Shown here: positions 35,776-45,203 of the stretch, piece by piece
Layout: each line of letters opens with the position of its first letter
Numbering within the stretch: the first letter of the stretch is position 1
Origin: Haladaptatus halobius
GTDB lineage: Archaea; Halobacteriota; Halobacteria; Halobacteriales; Haladaptataceae
NCBI RefSeq assembly: GCF_020618475.1
Contig: NZ_CP085335.1
Coordinates: 558,001 to 622,000 of the forward strand
Length of the DNA stretch: 64,000 bases
Direction: 5' to 3'
Translations under genes and position numbers: made by a program
The notes under the pieces: model-generated
The model's input: the letters and a program-made list of their open reading frames with translations, nothing else
What the model was told of the DNA's origin: nothing
The model's database searches: none

Positions 35776-36519
35776 ATGATAACCCTCTCATCGGACTTCG
35801 GCACCCCGTATCCGGCGGCGATGAAAGGCGTCATCCTCCGGCGTAGCGACGCCCGACTCGTCGACGTTGCACACGATTTTCCCCGGCAGGACGTGCGAGC
35901 AGCCGCGTTCTGGTTGCGCGAAGTACTTCCTTATTTCCCGCCCGCCGTCCACCTCGTCGTGGTCGACCCCGGCGTCGGCACCGACCGCGCGGCACTCGCT
36001 ATCCGGACGGGCGACCACGCGCTCGTCGGGCCGGACAACGGCGTCTTGCTTCCGGTCGCCCGCGAACTCGGTGACCCGGAAGTGTTCCGAATCGAATACG
36101 GAGATGCGAGTAGTTCGACGTTCCACGGGCGGGACGTGTTCGCACCCACCGCCGCGCGAATCCACGAGGAAGGCGTCGATTCGCTCGAAACCCTATCCGA
36201 CATCACGCCGACGGACGATTTCGAAGACCTGCGGTTTCCGGAACCTGCGGTCGGCGAGCGCGAGGCGACGGGCGAACTCCTCGTCGTGGACGACTTCGGG
36301 AACGCCGTCACGAACGTTCCCGGCGAGTTCCTCGACGTGGGCGAAATCGAGGCGAACGGAGCGCGAGCGCCGGTCACACCGTCCTACGCGCACGTCGAAC
36401 CCGGTCAGCGTCTCGTGACGGTCGGCAGCCACGGAAACGTCGAACTCGCAGTGAACCGCGGTCGGGGCGACGAGGCGTTCGGAGTCGCGGTCGGCGACGA
36501 GGTTCGGTTGGAAAAATGA
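35776..36519 (+). CDS. SAM hydroxide adenosyltransferase / hydrolase (DUF62)
   Basis: A 247-residue protein of the DUF62 family, related to fluorinase/chlorinase, that cleaves S-adenosylmethionine to adenosine and methionine using water. Key positions: SSDFGTPYPAAMKG near the start (Asp), VVVDPGVGTDR (Asp and Arg), GPDNGVL and the late FHGRDVFAP (His and Arg). Short length of the family. The physiological role is not clear; it follows nadM with its own TATA box, so it may be separately transcribed. Confidence 0.87.
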   Translation: MITLSSDFGTPYPAAMKGVILRRSDARLVDVAHDFPRQDVRAAAFWLREVLPYFPPAVHLVVVDPGVGTDRAALAIRTGDHALVGPDNGVLLPVARELGDPEVFRIEYGDASSSTFHGRDVFAPTAARIHEEGVDSLETLSDITPTDDFEDLRFPEPAVGEREATGELLVVDDFGNAVTNVPGEFLDVGEIEANGARAPVTPSYAHVEPGQRLVTVGSHGNVELAVNRGRGDEAFGVAVGDEVRLEK

Positions 36520-36547
36520 CTATTCGGCGCGAGCGAACGCCGACCGT

Positions 36548-37876
36548 CTACACCCGCTTTTCGATATCGCGGACACCTTCCACCACCGACCTTCGTTCGA
36601 AGTAGAGGAGTTCGAGCAGCAACACGGCGACGGCGATACCGACGACCAGCGCGAGTATCCCGCTCTGGGCCGTGTAGAGGTGCCACAGCAACAGCGGCAG
36701 GAAGACGGCGCTTCCGACCATACCAATTGCGGGAATGGCGGCGTTTATCTCCTCGCTGTCGCGTTCCCTGAACGCGAGGTAGCTCATCGCGCCGAACACC
36801 ACGATGAACGACAGGGACGCGAACTCGGTTATCGCTTCGAGGCTCCCGTACACCGTGAACGCTATCGTGAACAGGCCGATGATGACTAGCGTCCGCGTCG
36901 GCGGCCCCTCGGCGGAGGCGTCGCCGATTTTGTCCGGCAGGAGGTCGTCCGCGAGCATCCCCTTCGAGAAGAGCGCGGTGCTGAACATGGTCGCGTTGAT
37001 GGCGCTAGCGGTCGAGAGGAGCGCCGCGACGCCGATGAGGACGTAGCCGATCTGCCCCGCGAACCGCCGGGCCGCGATGGCGAGCGCCACGTCCGGATGT
37101 TTGGCGACCTGGCCTTGACTCACGAGGCTGATGGTCACGAGCGCGACGGCCATGTAGATGAGCGTCGAGACGGGAATCGAGAAGTACACCGCCTTCGTGA
37201 TGTTCTCGACCGGGTTCTCGATGCTATCCTGGTCGTACATGAGCAGTTGCCACCCCTCGAAGGAGACGAACGAGACGGCGGCGGCGACGAACGGCCCGAC
37301 AGGGTGACTCATCGCTTCCGAGACGCCGAGTTTCAACTGGCCGTGCGTGTAGGCGAACCAGATGCCGACGATGCCGAACAGCACCACGATTCCGACCTTG
37401 AGCACGACGAGCACGTCTTCCGCCACGCCCGACTCGCGGACGCCGACGACGTTGAGGCCGACGAATCCGGCGACGACGAGCGCGGACATGATAGGTCGGG
37501 TCGGCAGCCCGAGCACCGGAATCGTGGACAGGCCGAATATCTGGCCGAAGTACGCGCCGAAGGCGAACCCGTACATCGCCATCGTGCCGATGTAACCGAC
37601 GACGAGCGTCCAGCCGACCATTCCGGCCAGCGTCGGTCGGTTGACGAACTCCTCGATGAACGTCACCGACCCGCCCCGCGAGTCGCTCAATCGGTTCAGT
37701 TTGACGTAGGAGTAGCCGGTACACATCGCGACGATACCGGCGGCGAAGTACGCGATCCACGCGGTCGGGCCCGCGACCTTGGCGACGACGCCCAACACCG
37801 CGAAGATTCCGCCGCCGATGATTCCGCCGAGCGCGAACGAAACCGACTCTCCGAGACCGAGCGTTCCCTCACCCAT
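36548..37876 (-). CDS. APC-superfamily amino acid permease
   Basis: A 442-residue membrane transporter with about 12 helices. The N-terminus has GLGESVSFALGGIIGGGIFAVLG, the glycine-rich unwound helix (GIIGGGIF) of the amino acid-polyamine-cation superfamily, and SFVSFEGWQLLMYDQDSIENP in helix 6. The substrate is unknown. Convergent with the SAM hydrolase with a gap of 28 nt. Confidence 0.82.
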   Translation of the reverse strand: MGEGTLGLGESVSFALGGIIGGGIFAVLGVVAKVAGPTAWIAYFAAGIVAMCTGYSYVKLNRLSDSRGGSVTFIEEFVNRPTLAGMVGWTLVVGYIGTMAMYGFAFGAYFGQIFGLSTIPVLGLPTRPIMSALVVAGFVGLNVVGVRESGVAEDVLVVLKVGIVVLFGIVGIWFAYTHGQLKLGVSEAMSHPVGPFVAAAVSFVSFEGWQLLMYDQDSIENPVENITKAVYFSIPVSTLIYMAVALVTISLVSQGQVAKHPDVALAIAARRFAGQIGYVLIGVAALLSTASAINATMFSTALFSKGMLADDLLPDKIGDASAEGPPTRTLVIIGLFTIAFTVYGSLEAITEFASLSFIVVFGAMSYLAFRERDSEEINAAIPAIGMVGSAVFLPLLLWHLYTAQSGILALVVGIAVAVLLLELLYFERRSVVEGVRDIEKRV

Positions 37877-37924
37877 GCACCTCCCTTCCGCCCCTGTCGT
37901 TTTTACTGTTCTCGCCGAACCGGA

Positions 37925-38212
37925 CTACCGATACTTCCACGCCCCCGCCAGCACGGGCCCGAATGCGAAGGAGACGACGACCAGAGCACGGCGAAGACGA
38001 GCGCGCCACTCATCGTGGTCGTGCCGAAAGAACCCCACGCTCGCGGTGTCGTACGTGTCGAGCGTGACGTAGAACGCGAAGAGCATCGGCGCGTTCGCCA
38101 GCAAGACGGTCGCGGCGATCGCAAGCGTTTCGCGGGTCGGATTTCGCCCTCGACGACTTCGAAGGGTGGCACGGACTACGGAACGGCGGTCTGACGTCGA
38201 AAAATGGTTCAT
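37925..38212 (-). CDS. Small membrane protein with compensated frameshift
   Basis: A 95-residue ORF with two hydrophobic stretches (ETLAIAATVLLANAPMLFAF and ALVVVSFAFGPVLAGAW). The intervening part (GFFRHDHDEWRARLRR) is charged. In the next frame, the same DNA encodes a hydrophobic-looking GTTTMSGALVFAVLW that would fit as a membrane helix between the other two. One inserted T near GTTCTTTCGG and one missing C near CTCTGGTCG would restore it. So the present ORF may be the result of two compensating indels. No family identified; lies downstream of the 87-residue membrane protein at 38255. Confidence 0.5.
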   Translation of the reverse strand: MNHFSTSDRRSVVRATLRSRRGRNPTRETLAIAATVLLANAPMLFAFYVTLDTYDTASVGFFRHDHDEWRARLRRALVVVSFAFGPVLAGAWKYR

Positions 38213-38254
38213 TACACGACAATTCCAACGTTCGGACGTAAGTGTGCCCTTCTC

Positions 38255-38518
38255 TCACGACGCCCGTTCGTTGTCGAACCGCGAGGCGTACGAGACCAGT
38301 CCGAACAGGAGAATCAACACGCCGGTCGTCAACGCCATCCCGAACAGCGCCATCGTCGCGGGGGACATCTCGAACAGCGGGACGCCGAAGACGGCCATCG
38401 CCGTCCCGCGGTTCTGTCCGGTCGTACCGACGACGAATCCGATACCGCCCGCGACGAGAACGACGACCGCGGCGGTGATGAGAAAGATGGGGCGGCTGGA
38501 GACGATACGGTCGCTCAT
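38255..38518 (-). CDS. Small two-helix membrane protein
   Basis: An 87-residue protein with two membrane helices: IFLITAAVVVLVAGGIGFVVG (about 11-31) and MALFGMALTTGVLILLFGLV (about 56-75). The N-terminus starts with SDRIVSSRP and the C-terminus ends with FDNERAS. Haloarchaea encode many such proteins, often near transport or respiratory genes, and their function is unknown. Its stop lies 43 nt before the next gene's start, so it may form a transcription unit with it. Confidence 0.65.
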   Translation of the reverse strand: MSDRIVSSRPIFLITAAVVVLVAGGIGFVVGTTGQNRGTAMAVFGVPLFEMSPATMALFGMALTTGVLILLFGLVSYASRFDNERAS

Positions 38519-38572
38519 CGTCCGGAGTTGACGTTCAGGAGGGTTAGGGTTTGCTACTCGGGTGTGAACGTA

Positions 38573-38581
38573 CGGTTTATA
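38573..38581 (+). promoter_or_regulatory. TATA-like element upstream of the DUF5694 gene
   Basis: GGTTTATAG, about 50 nt before the proposed GTG start. If it is the promoter, a short leader of about 20-25 nt results. Confidence 0.4.
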
Positions 38582-38626
38582 GGTGGCACCCTAACAGTTA
38601 CGTTCTTCTCCCAACTATCACTCTTA

Positions 38627-39496
38627 GTGACAAGTAAACGACAACAGAGGGCAGTTCCACCGGAATGGCCCCGGCCGGAACCCGAGCAGGTTCGCGTGAT
38701 GCTGCTCGGCACCTACCACATGGACAATCCGGGGTTGGACGAGTTCAATCTGAAAGCCGACGACGTCCTCGCGCCGAAACGACAGGAGGAGTTGCGGAAT
38801 CTGACGAACCGACTCGCGGATTGGCGTCCCGACCGAATCGCCGTCGAACGCCCCTACGAACGACAGGAAGACGTGAACTCGCTTTACGAACGGTTCCGTT
38901 CCGGAGAGCGACGGTACGACCGGCGACCGTCGGATTCGACCGCCGATTTCCGTGAGCTGGAATCCGACGCCGAGGAGGAGATTCGAAGCGAAGTCGTGCA
39001 GGTCGGCTTTCGATTGGCAGACGAGTTGAACCACGACGAGGTGTACGCTATCGACGCCCCGATGGACATCAGCAATGAGGAACTCGAAGCGTTGGAAGAG
39101 CGCGACTTTCAGCCTGAATCAAAGATGGAGTACGACGTTCCGGACGGGAACGACGTCATACGTGGATGCCAAGAACGACTGGTCGATTCGATCGTCATCG
39201 AGTTCTTGCACTGGTTGAATCGGAGTCGTTCTTCCCGATTCAACCACGAACTGATGTTCGATAAGGGCATCCGATGGGGAGAAGGGGACAACTTCGGCGG
39301 GCCACGAATGCTGGCGGCGTGGTACGACCGCAACGTTCGCACGGTACACAACCTGTGGCGAGTAGTAGAAGTGGGCGACGAACGAGCACTCGTACTCGTC
39401 GGCTCCGGTCACGTTCGCGTTTTGCGGCATCTCCTCGACGAGTCACCGATGTTCTGCCCGGTGAGTCCGCTGCCGTACCTGCCGCACGAAAAATAA
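38627..39496 (+). CDS. DUF5694 (TraB-like) family protein
   Basis: A 289-residue protein. The sequence VRVMLLGTYHMDNPGLD begins the family's conserved core, with AVERPYERQEDVNSLY and an acidic middle (RELESDAEEEIRSEVVQVGFRLA) and a C-terminal VLVGSGHVRVLRHLLDES that resembles the TraB/PrgY His motif (GSGHV). The start is uncertain: GTG at 38627 gives an N-terminal PPEWPRPEP segment; ATG at 38699 is also possible and would begin right at the core. Function unknown; related proteins are described as TraB-type or haem-binding-like. Confidence 0.72.
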   Translation: MTSKRQQRAVPPEWPRPEPEQVRVMLLGTYHMDNPGLDEFNLKADDVLAPKRQEELRNLTNRLADWRPDRIAVERPYERQEDVNSLYERFRSGERRYDRRPSDSTADFRELESDAEEEIRSEVVQVGFRLADELNHDEVYAIDAPMDISNEELEALEERDFQPESKMEYDVPDGNDVIRGCQERLVDSIVIEFLHWLNRSRSSRFNHELMFDKGIRWGEGDNFGGPRMLAAWYDRNVRTVHNLWRVVEVGDERALVLVGSGHVRVLRHLLDESPMFCPVSPLPYLPHEK

Positions 39497-39517
39497 ACGA
39501 AAACGATTTTTTCGCCG
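39497..39517. terminator. Bidirectional terminator between convergent genes
   Basis: The inverted element CGAAAACG-ATTTTTTCG lies in the 25-nt gap between the DUF5694 and thermosome genes. Its T-run on each strand could end both transcripts. Confidence 0.4.
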
Positions 39518-39521
39518 GTGC

Positions 39522-41114
39522 TTACTTCGCGGCGATAACGTCGTCGATGCGGGCGATCATCGTCGCGGCTTCGGTGGCACTCTCGACGGCCTCGCGCTTG
39601 ACGGCGGCGGGGTCGATGACGCCCGCCTCGACGGGGTCTGCGATTTCGCCGGTCTCGCCGGAGGCGATGATTCCTGCGCGCCCCGGCGTGTCGTCGTTAC
39701 CCGCGCGGAGGTCGACCAGCGCGTCGATGGGATCCATGCCGGTGTTTTCCGCGAGGGTGCGCGGGAGCACTTCGACGGCGTCGGCGAAGGCTTCGATGGC
39801 GAGTTGCTGGCGACCTTCGATGCCCGCGGCGTCTTCGCGGACGCGGCCCGCGATGTTGATCTCGGTCGCGCCTGCTCCGGGGACGACGTTGCCGGTGTCG
39901 ACGGCGGAGGCGACCACGTCCAGCGCGTCCGTCAGTGCGCGCTCCAGTTCGTCGACGACGTGTTCCGTGCCGCCGCGGACGAAGACGGTGACGGACTTCG
40001 CCGCCGCGCCGCCCTCGACGAACGCGAGGTCTTCGTCGCCGTACTTTTCGACGTAGACGCTGTCGGCGTGGCCGAGTTCGTCGTCGTCGATGTCGTCCGG
40101 TTTGCCAGTGCGCTTGCCGCCGGTTGCCTGCGCGATGGCGGTCGTCAGGTCGTCGTCCACGTCCTCGAACGCGAGGATGCCGTGGTCGGCGAGGTACGAG
40201 GCGGTTCGGTCGTCGATGGAGGAGTTCGAGAAGACGACGTCGACGCCCGCGTCGGCGATGGCGTCGGCGAGGTCGCGGAGTTGGCGGTCTTCCGCGTCCA
40301 TCGCGGCGGTGAGCTGATCGACGTTGTCGACGGAGTACTCGGCGTCGATGTCCGTCTCGCGGACGCCGAAGGTGCCGTCGGTGGCGAGGATGGTGGCGTC
40401 CTCGACCGAGCGCGGCATGTTCTTGTGCGCAGGGTCGGCGTCGGTGACGATGCCCTCGATGAGTTCCGTCGCGCTGGAACTCGACCCGACCTGCGTGTGG
40501 ACGCGCACGTCGTCGCGTTCGACGCGGTCGTCGCCCTCGACGTGGCGGATGGCTCCGACGACGACTTCCGCGAGTCGTTCGGTCGCCACGTCGCCAGTTC
40601 CTTTGCCGGTCATGCTGGACTCGGCGACCTGCCGTAGGAGTTCGTCGTCGATGTCGGCGTCGAGTGCGAGTTCGTTGATCGCTTGCAGCGCGATGTCGCG
40701 GGCGCGGGCGTAGCCCTCCACGATGGTCGTCGGGTGAACGTCCTGTTCGAGGAGGTTCTCGGCCTTGGCGAGGAGTTCGCCGGCGAGCACCGAGGCGGTG
40801 GTCGTCCCGTCGCCGATCTCGTCTTCCTGCGTCTGGGCGACTTCGACGATCATCTGGGCCGCGGGGTGCTCGATGTCCATCGAGTCGAGGATGGTCGCCC
40901 CGTCGTTTGTGATGACCACGTCGCCGGAGTCGGAAACGAGCATCTTGTCCATTCCGCGGGGGCCGAGCGTGGTGCGTACGGCCTCGCTTACCGCTTTCCC
41001 TGCCGTGATGTTGGAGGATTGAGCGTCTCGACCGTGCGTTCTCTGTGTCCCCTCGCTGAGGATGAACATCGGTCGTCCGCCCATGCGTCGCTGTCCGAAG
41101 CCTGATTCTGACAT
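39522..41114 (-). CDS. Thermosome subunit (group II chaperonin), tail-less type
   Basis: A 530-residue subunit of the archaeal thermosome. Motifs: [40 protein letters not shown] (ATPase Asp), a shortened apical domain, and [12 protein letters not shown], where usual thermosomes have PGGGA. The C-terminus ends in [10 protein letters not shown], without the Gly-Gly-Met tail of the main haloarchaeal thermosome subunits. This is the pattern I would expect for the third, CCT3-like subunit, but the naming is uncertain. The core ATP and folding machinery appears intact. Confidence 0.9.
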   Translation of the reverse strand: MSESGFGQRRMGGRPMFILSEGTQRTHGRDAQSSNITAGKAVSEAVRTTLGPRGMDKMLVSDSGDVVITNDGATILDSMDIEHPAAQMIVEVAQTQEDEIGDGTTTASVLAGELLAKAENLLEQDVHPTTIVEGYARARDIALQAINELALDADIDDELLRQVAESSMTGKGTGDVATERLAEVVVGAIRHVEGDDRVERDDVRVHTQVGSSSSATELIEGIVTDADPAHKNMPRSVEDATILATDGTFGVRETDIDAEYSVDNVDQLTAAMDAEDRQLRDLADAIADAGVDVVFSNSSIDDRTASYLADHGILAFEDVDDDLTTAIAQATGGKRTGKPDDIDDDELGHADSVYVEKYGDEDLAFVEGGAAAKSVTVFVRGGTEHVVDELERALTDALDVVASAVDTGNVVPGAGATEINIAGRVREDAAGIEGRQQLAIEAFADAVEVLPRTLAENTGMDPIDALVDLRAGNDDTPGRAGIIASGETGEIADPVEAGVIDPAAVKREAVESATEAATMIARIDDVIAAK

Positions 41115-41137
41115 CAGTATAACGAATGATTGATGTT

Positions 41138-41147
41138 CTATATAAAC
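41138..41147 (-). promoter_or_regulatory. TATA box of the thermosome gene
   Basis: On the minus strand GTTTATATAG, centred about 29 nt before the ATG at 41114. A strong match; leaderless transcript expected. Confidence 0.6.
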
Positions 41148-41241
41148 ATTTCTACTGCAACCGCAGGATGCGACGGAACTGCACGCTCGTCCGTCCCCCG
41201 ACCGATAGATTCAAACTGGATTATCCCCGAAAAATGGTGCG

Positions 41242-42038
41242 ATGCTGGAACTGGAGCACCGCTTTCGCGTGGTGGACGTACACGCTCGACTTCCCGTCGA
41301 AGAACCCGTCACGGCGCGGGGGCGGGCCATCTCGCCCGAGAAGCTGGAGCGCGAGATGCATCAGGCGGGCGTCGTCGCCGCCGTCGTCTTTCCCGGCCCT
41401 CGTGAGGGAGAGCTATCTGCGGGCGAACAACGCCATCGCCCGGCGGAGCGATAAGCGCCCGTTCGTCGCATTCGCTCGCATCAACGGACCGCGCGACTGC
41501 GGAACTTCGGCGCGAGCCGAAAGGACTGGCACCCAGCGCCGGACGACATCGAATAGTACGCCTACGACGACCGGTTCCACGGCTTCAAGATCGACCCGAC
41601 GTGCGACGGCCTGCCGGACGACGACGTGCTCGGCCAACTGGAAGACGTTGGCCTCCCTCTCATCGTCCACGCGGGCGAGGGATTTCCGCCCGGTGCGGCG
41701 GCGGAGACCCTGCTCGACCGGTCGTTCCCCGTCGTCCTCTCGCACTTCGGCGGCTATCCGCTGAACCGCGACCTGATGGACGAGGCCATCGACATGCTCG
41801 ATTCGTACGACGATTGCTATCTGGACACGAGTTTCGTGCGCTACCGCCAACAACTGGAGCGCGCCGTAATGGAACACCCCGATCGCGTGCTGTTCGGCAG
41901 CGGCGCTCCGAACGCCCCTCGAACGTCGCGGTGATGGAGGTTCTGACGCTCGACGTGCCGGAAGACGCCATGCGGAAGGAGTTCTCGAAGAACCCGTCGC
42001 GGGTGGTGGCGGCGCTCGCGTCGGACAGCGAAAACTGA
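41242..42038 (+). pseudogene. Amidohydrolase-family pseudogene with several frameshifts and a stop
   Basis: Successive pieces of one amidohydrolase (TIM-barrel, metal-dependent) protein are spread over all three frames. First FRVVDVHARLP and PEKLEREMHQAGVVAAVVFPGP in frame 1, then RESYLRANNAIARRSDKRPF in frame 2. Next NFGASRKDWHPAPDDIE, a TAG, and YAYDDRFHGFKIDP through PLIVHAGEGFPPG and PVVLSHFGGYPLNRDLMDEA in frame 1, and finally NVAVMEVLTLDVPEDAM to the end in frame 3. At least three indels and one nonsense codon are needed to explain this. The metal-ligand motifs (VDVH, VHAGE, SHFGG) are still visible, so the decay is recent. Confidence 0.75.
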
Positions 42039-42067
42039 GTGACCGAAGACGGTTTTCGAACGAGAAA

Positions 42068-42466
42068 TTAGAATAGCAACAGGAAATTGTGCACGCCCAG
42101 GAATCCGTACCACGCGCCCGCCGCGAGGTACGTGGTCGTCCGGAACGCCGCCGGGTACCCCTTCGGCACCCACGATTCGGGGAGCAGACGCTCGACGAGG
42201 AGGCCGCTTTCGGCGAGGATAGCCACGCCGACCACGGCGAAGAGGAGGGTGACGAGCGACCCGCCGACCATCCCGAACTCCTGCATGAGTTTTCGCGTGA
42301 GCCACACGGACTCGAACACGTCGTCTCGGAGGTGGAGGACGGTGATGGTGCTCACGGCGTCGAGCGTTTTCCCGCCGACGAGCACCGCCAGCAACCACGC
42401 TCGGTTCGGCGCGAACGACGGCCATTCGACCGCCGTCTCGTACCCTCCGGCGGAGCGGTTCGACAT
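42068..42466 (-). CDS. DUF5658-like haloarchaeal membrane protein
   Basis: A 132-residue membrane protein with three to four helices: AWLLAVLVGGKTLDAVSTI, MVGGSLVTLLFAVVGVAIL, and TYLAAGAWYGFLGVHNFLL. The motif LDAVSTITVL in helix 1 is typical for the family. The start at ATG 42466 was chosen for the residues MSNRSAGG. No function known. Short gap of 29 nt from the pseudogene end. Confidence 0.6.
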   Translation of the reverse strand: MSNRSAGGYETAVEWPSFAPNRAWLLAVLVGGKTLDAVSTITVLHLRDDVFESVWLTRKLMQEFGMVGGSLVTLLFAVVGVAILAESGLLVERLLPESWVPKGYPAAFRTTTYLAAGAWYGFLGVHNFLLLF

Positions 42467-42620
42467 ACGTCGACTTACGCCCGAACCCGACTTTGTTATG
42501 TCACGGTTAAGCAAGGTGCAGGGCGACGTTTCCGGGGACGTATCGGATTAGCCGACAGTTAGCCGCAGACGAAACGGTACGGAAAAACTACTTGACACGC
42601 TCCGCCGAACCTATCAACGA

Positions 42621-43673
42621 ATGAGCGAGTTCGTCGTTCCGCCAGCACTCGAATCGGGGGACAAAGTCGCCATCGTCGCGCCGGGAACGAGCCACGCGGA
42701 GCTGTTTCCGCACGTCTACGAGTTGGGACTCGAACGCGTTCGGGAGTTCGGACTGAAACCGGTCGAGTTTCCGACCGCGACGAAGTCCCCGGAGTGGCTG
42801 TACGAGCACCCCGAAGCGCGAGCGACGGACGTGATGGACGCCTTCTCCGATCCCGAGATTTCGGGTGTCATCTTGGTCATCGGCGGGGCCGGCCAAGTAC
42901 GAATCCTGCCCCATCTCGATTCCGACGTGCTCCGCGAGAATCCGACGCGGTTCTACGGAATCAGCGACAACACGAACCTCCAGACCGTGCTCTGGAACGT
43001 GGGCGTCGTCTCCTTCTACGGAGGTACTCTCTTCACCGAGTTCGCCATGCAGGGGGCGATGCACGACTACACCGTAGAGCATCTGCGCCGGGCGATATTC
43101 GAGGAGTCGTTCGGCGAACTGCGCCCCGCCGAGCGGTTCACCGACGAGGATTTGGACTGGGCCGACCCCGACGACCTCGACCGACGGCGCGAGATGGAAC
43201 CCAATCCGGGGTGGCGGTGGCGCGGCGGAAGCGAACGCGTCACGGGTCGGACGTGGGGCGGCAATCTCGAAGTCGTCGACCTCCAGTTGTCGGTCGACCG
43301 CTACCTCCCTGACCCCGGCGAACTCGACGGAACGGTGCTCCTGCTCGAAACGTCGGAGGAACTGCCGAGCGAGTTCGACGTTCGCTGGACGCTGATGGGC
43401 ATGGGCGAGCGCGGTCTCCTCTCGCGCTTCTCGGCTGTGCTCGTGGGGCGAGCGAAGGCGCGGTCGATGGACGTCGAGCGCCCCCCCGACGAACGCGAAG
43501 CGTACCGCGAGCGCCAGCGCGAGGCAGTCGCCGACCTCGTCTCCGAGTACAATTCCGACGCGCCGGTCGTCTTCGACCTCGATTTCGGCCACACCGCGCC
43601 GGTCGCCCCGATTCCGATCGGCGGCGTGGCGACGGTCGACCTCGAACGCGAGCGCATCGAGTTCTCGTACTGA
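42621..43673 (+). CDS. S66-family peptidase (LD-carboxypeptidase/MccF-like)
   Basis: A 350-residue hydrolase of the S66 family, with an unusual Ser-Glu-His triad. The nucleophile region GISDNTN (about 113) corresponds to GxSD, and the later LLLETSEE (Glu) and FGHTAPV (His) complete it. Members either process bacterial muropeptides or, as MccF, cleave peptide-nucleotide antibiotics; archaea have no murein, so a detoxifying MccF-like role is more likely. An AT-rich element (AACTACTTGAC) 26-37 nt before the ATG could be the TATA box. Confidence 0.82.
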   Translation: MSEFVVPPALESGDKVAIVAPGTSHAELFPHVYELGLERVREFGLKPVEFPTATKSPEWLYEHPEARATDVMDAFSDPEISGVILVIGGAGQVRILPHLDSDVLRENPTRFYGISDNTNLQTVLWNVGVVSFYGGTLFTEFAMQGAMHDYTVEHLRRAIFEESFGELRPAERFTDEDLDWADPDDLDRRREMEPNPGWRWRGGSERVTGRTWGGNLEVVDLQLSVDRYLPDPGELDGTVLLLETSEELPSEFDVRWTLMGMGERGLLSRFSAVLVGRAKARSMDVERPPDEREAYRERQREAVADLVSEYNSDAPVVFDLDFGHTAPVAPIPIGGVATVDLERERIEFSY

Positions 43674-43712
43674 TAATAAGGTTCTAATAGCGAACGGGGC
43701 CTGAGTTAATAC

Positions 43713-44141
43713 ATGACCGTCGTCAGCGTCTCGATGCCGGACGAACTACTCGACAGAATCGACCAGTTCGCCGACGAACACGGCTACACCGGTCGGAGCG
43801 AAGTCGTCCGCGAAGCTAGTCGGAACCTCCTCGGCGAGTTCGAAAACCGCCGACTTGAAGACCGCAAGTTGATGGGTATCGTCACCGTCCTCTTCGATTA
43901 CGAGACGACGAGCGTCGAAGAGCGGATGATGCAGTTGCGCCACGAACACGAGGGTCTCGTCGAGTCGAACTTCCACAACCACGTCGGCGACCACTACTGC
44001 ATGGAGCTGTTCGTCATCGAAGGAACGCTCGACGAGATATCGACCTTCGTCGGCAAGATTCGCGCCACGAGGGACACGCTCACCGTCGATTACTCCGTCA
44101 CGCCCGTCGACGACTTCAACCCGCTCGCCGAGACGAGTTGA
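43713..44141 (+). CDS. nikR: NikR-type nickel-responsive regulator
   Basis: A 142-residue ribbon-helix-helix transcription factor. The RHH domain (residues 1-45) has [15 protein letters not shown] and [13 protein letters not shown] helices ([12 protein letters not shown]), and the rest is the ACT-like NikR domain. The nickel ligands of E. coli NikR (His76, His87, His89, Cys95) are all present with a one-residue shift: His77, His88, His90 and Cys96 (in [16 protein letters not shown]). Thus a nickel-binding repressor is likely. No nickel transporter or hydrogenase is near; the regulated genes must lie elsewhere. Confidence 0.85.
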   Translation: MTVVSVSMPDELLDRIDQFADEHGYTGRSEVVREASRNLLGEFENRRLEDRKLMGIVTVLFDYETTSVEERMMQLRHEHEGLVESNFHNHVGDHYCMELFVIEGTLDEISTFVGKIRATRDTLTVDYSVTPVDDFNPLAETS

Positions 44142-44161
44142 GCGATTACGATTCCGCGGAA

Positions 44162-44518
44162 TCAGTCGACCAGCCGAACTGAATCGCCGACCTCGACCGC
44201 CGACGCGCTTCCGGCCGGCAGTTCGAACATCACGTCCGCGTCTGCTTTTGCTCGCCCGAGCCACGGGCGCAGGCGTTCGACTCGCCGGACGTCTTCGTCC
44301 CGCGTCCACACCATGTCGAGCGGGAACGGGACGAACACCATGTGAACGTCGCGCGCGGCGGCGGCGTCGAATCGAAAGGCGAGGGCGTAATCGTCTAGAA
44401 TCGACCGCCGAAACATCAGCCCGCGAGCCTGTGAGAGAAAGGGGTCCGCCGTCTCAACGTTCGTCGCCAGCGTCTTCGACGCTCCATCGGATTCGTGTAC
44501 GACGCGCACGTCGCTCAC
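44162..44518 (-). CDS. DUF192 family protein
   Basis: A 118-residue protein of the DUF192 family. Typical segments: SQARGLMFRRSI, YALAFRFDAAAARDVHMVFVPFPLDMVW and ELPAGSASAVEVGD. No signal peptide is obvious here, unlike many exported family members. Divergent from the HNH-like gene, with 52 nt between the starts. Function unknown. Confidence 0.85.
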   Translation of the reverse strand: MSDVRVVHESDGASKTLATNVETADPFLSQARGLMFRRSILDDYALAFRFDAAAARDVHMVFVPFPLDMVWTRDEDVRRVERLRPWLGRAKADADVMFELPAGSASAVEVGDSVRLVD

Positions 44519-44570
44519 TGTTCACGGAGGAGACAAAGCTTTTGTGCGATAGCGTCCCCACGAACAGAGC

Positions 44571-45203
44571 ATGGAGAAGACCCCGTCGGGAACCGCCGTC
44601 GGCGTGGACGACCCCTACGACCACGCCGGACTCTGCGACCACCTGACCGACGAGGGGTTGTGTCGATACGCCTTCGAACACCCGCAACACGACCCCGAGT
44701 TCGCCCGCGAACGCCGGGAAGACGAGTTTGCGTGTCCGGTTGCGCGCGAGGCGGGCACCGCCTCGGAACGGACGACCGAGGAGCGAAGCGACTCGCGAGC
44801 GGATTCCGATGGCGACTGGAACTGGAGCGACTGTCCGCACTTCCGGTGTCGCAACCGCGACCGCCGGTGTATCCGATGCGGCCTCGAAGAGCGCCGGATA
44901 GCTCACTCGAACGAGCGACCGCTGCTCGAAGAGCACCACCTCTCGTACGCCGGTGAACTGCGTTCACCGAGCAATCAGACGCAGTCCGATGACGCGGGCG
45001 AGGGGGAGACGCTGAGCCACGAGATAACGGTCTACCTCTGTCGGTGGTGCCACGCCAAAGTCCACAAGTCATGGGCGCGCATCCACGACGACGTGAACCC
45101 CGACCCGGAGGCCATCGCCGAGGCGGAAGGCCGCCGGAGCAGGGAGCAGGTCGAAGCCGCGTTCGAGACCGCCGCGGATCGTTACGACGATTCGATGGAG
45201 TAG
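44571..45203 (+). CDS. HNH-like zinc protein (haloarchaeal, DUF7097-like)
   Basis: A 210-residue protein with several Cys/His clusters. CPHFRCRNRDRRCIRCGLEE (four Cys) is followed by LEEHHLSYAGE and LCRWCHAKVHKSWARI. The order CxxC, HH, CxxCH and H is that of HNH/zinc nuclease-like folds, so the protein may bind nucleic acid. The N-terminal part also has CDH and CRYAFEH. The 3' end overlaps the CPA2 gene tail-to-tail by 22 nt. The DUF number is from memory. Confidence 0.65.
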   Translation: MEKTPSGTAVGVDDPYDHAGLCDHLTDEGLCRYAFEHPQHDPEFARERREDEFACPVAREAGTASERTTEERSDSRADSDGDWNWSDCPHFRCRNRDRRCIRCGLEERRIAHSNERPLLEEHHLSYAGELRSPSNQTQSDDAGEGETLSHEITVYLCRWCHAKVHKSWARIHDDVNPDPEAIAEAEGRRSREQVEAAFETAADRYDDSME

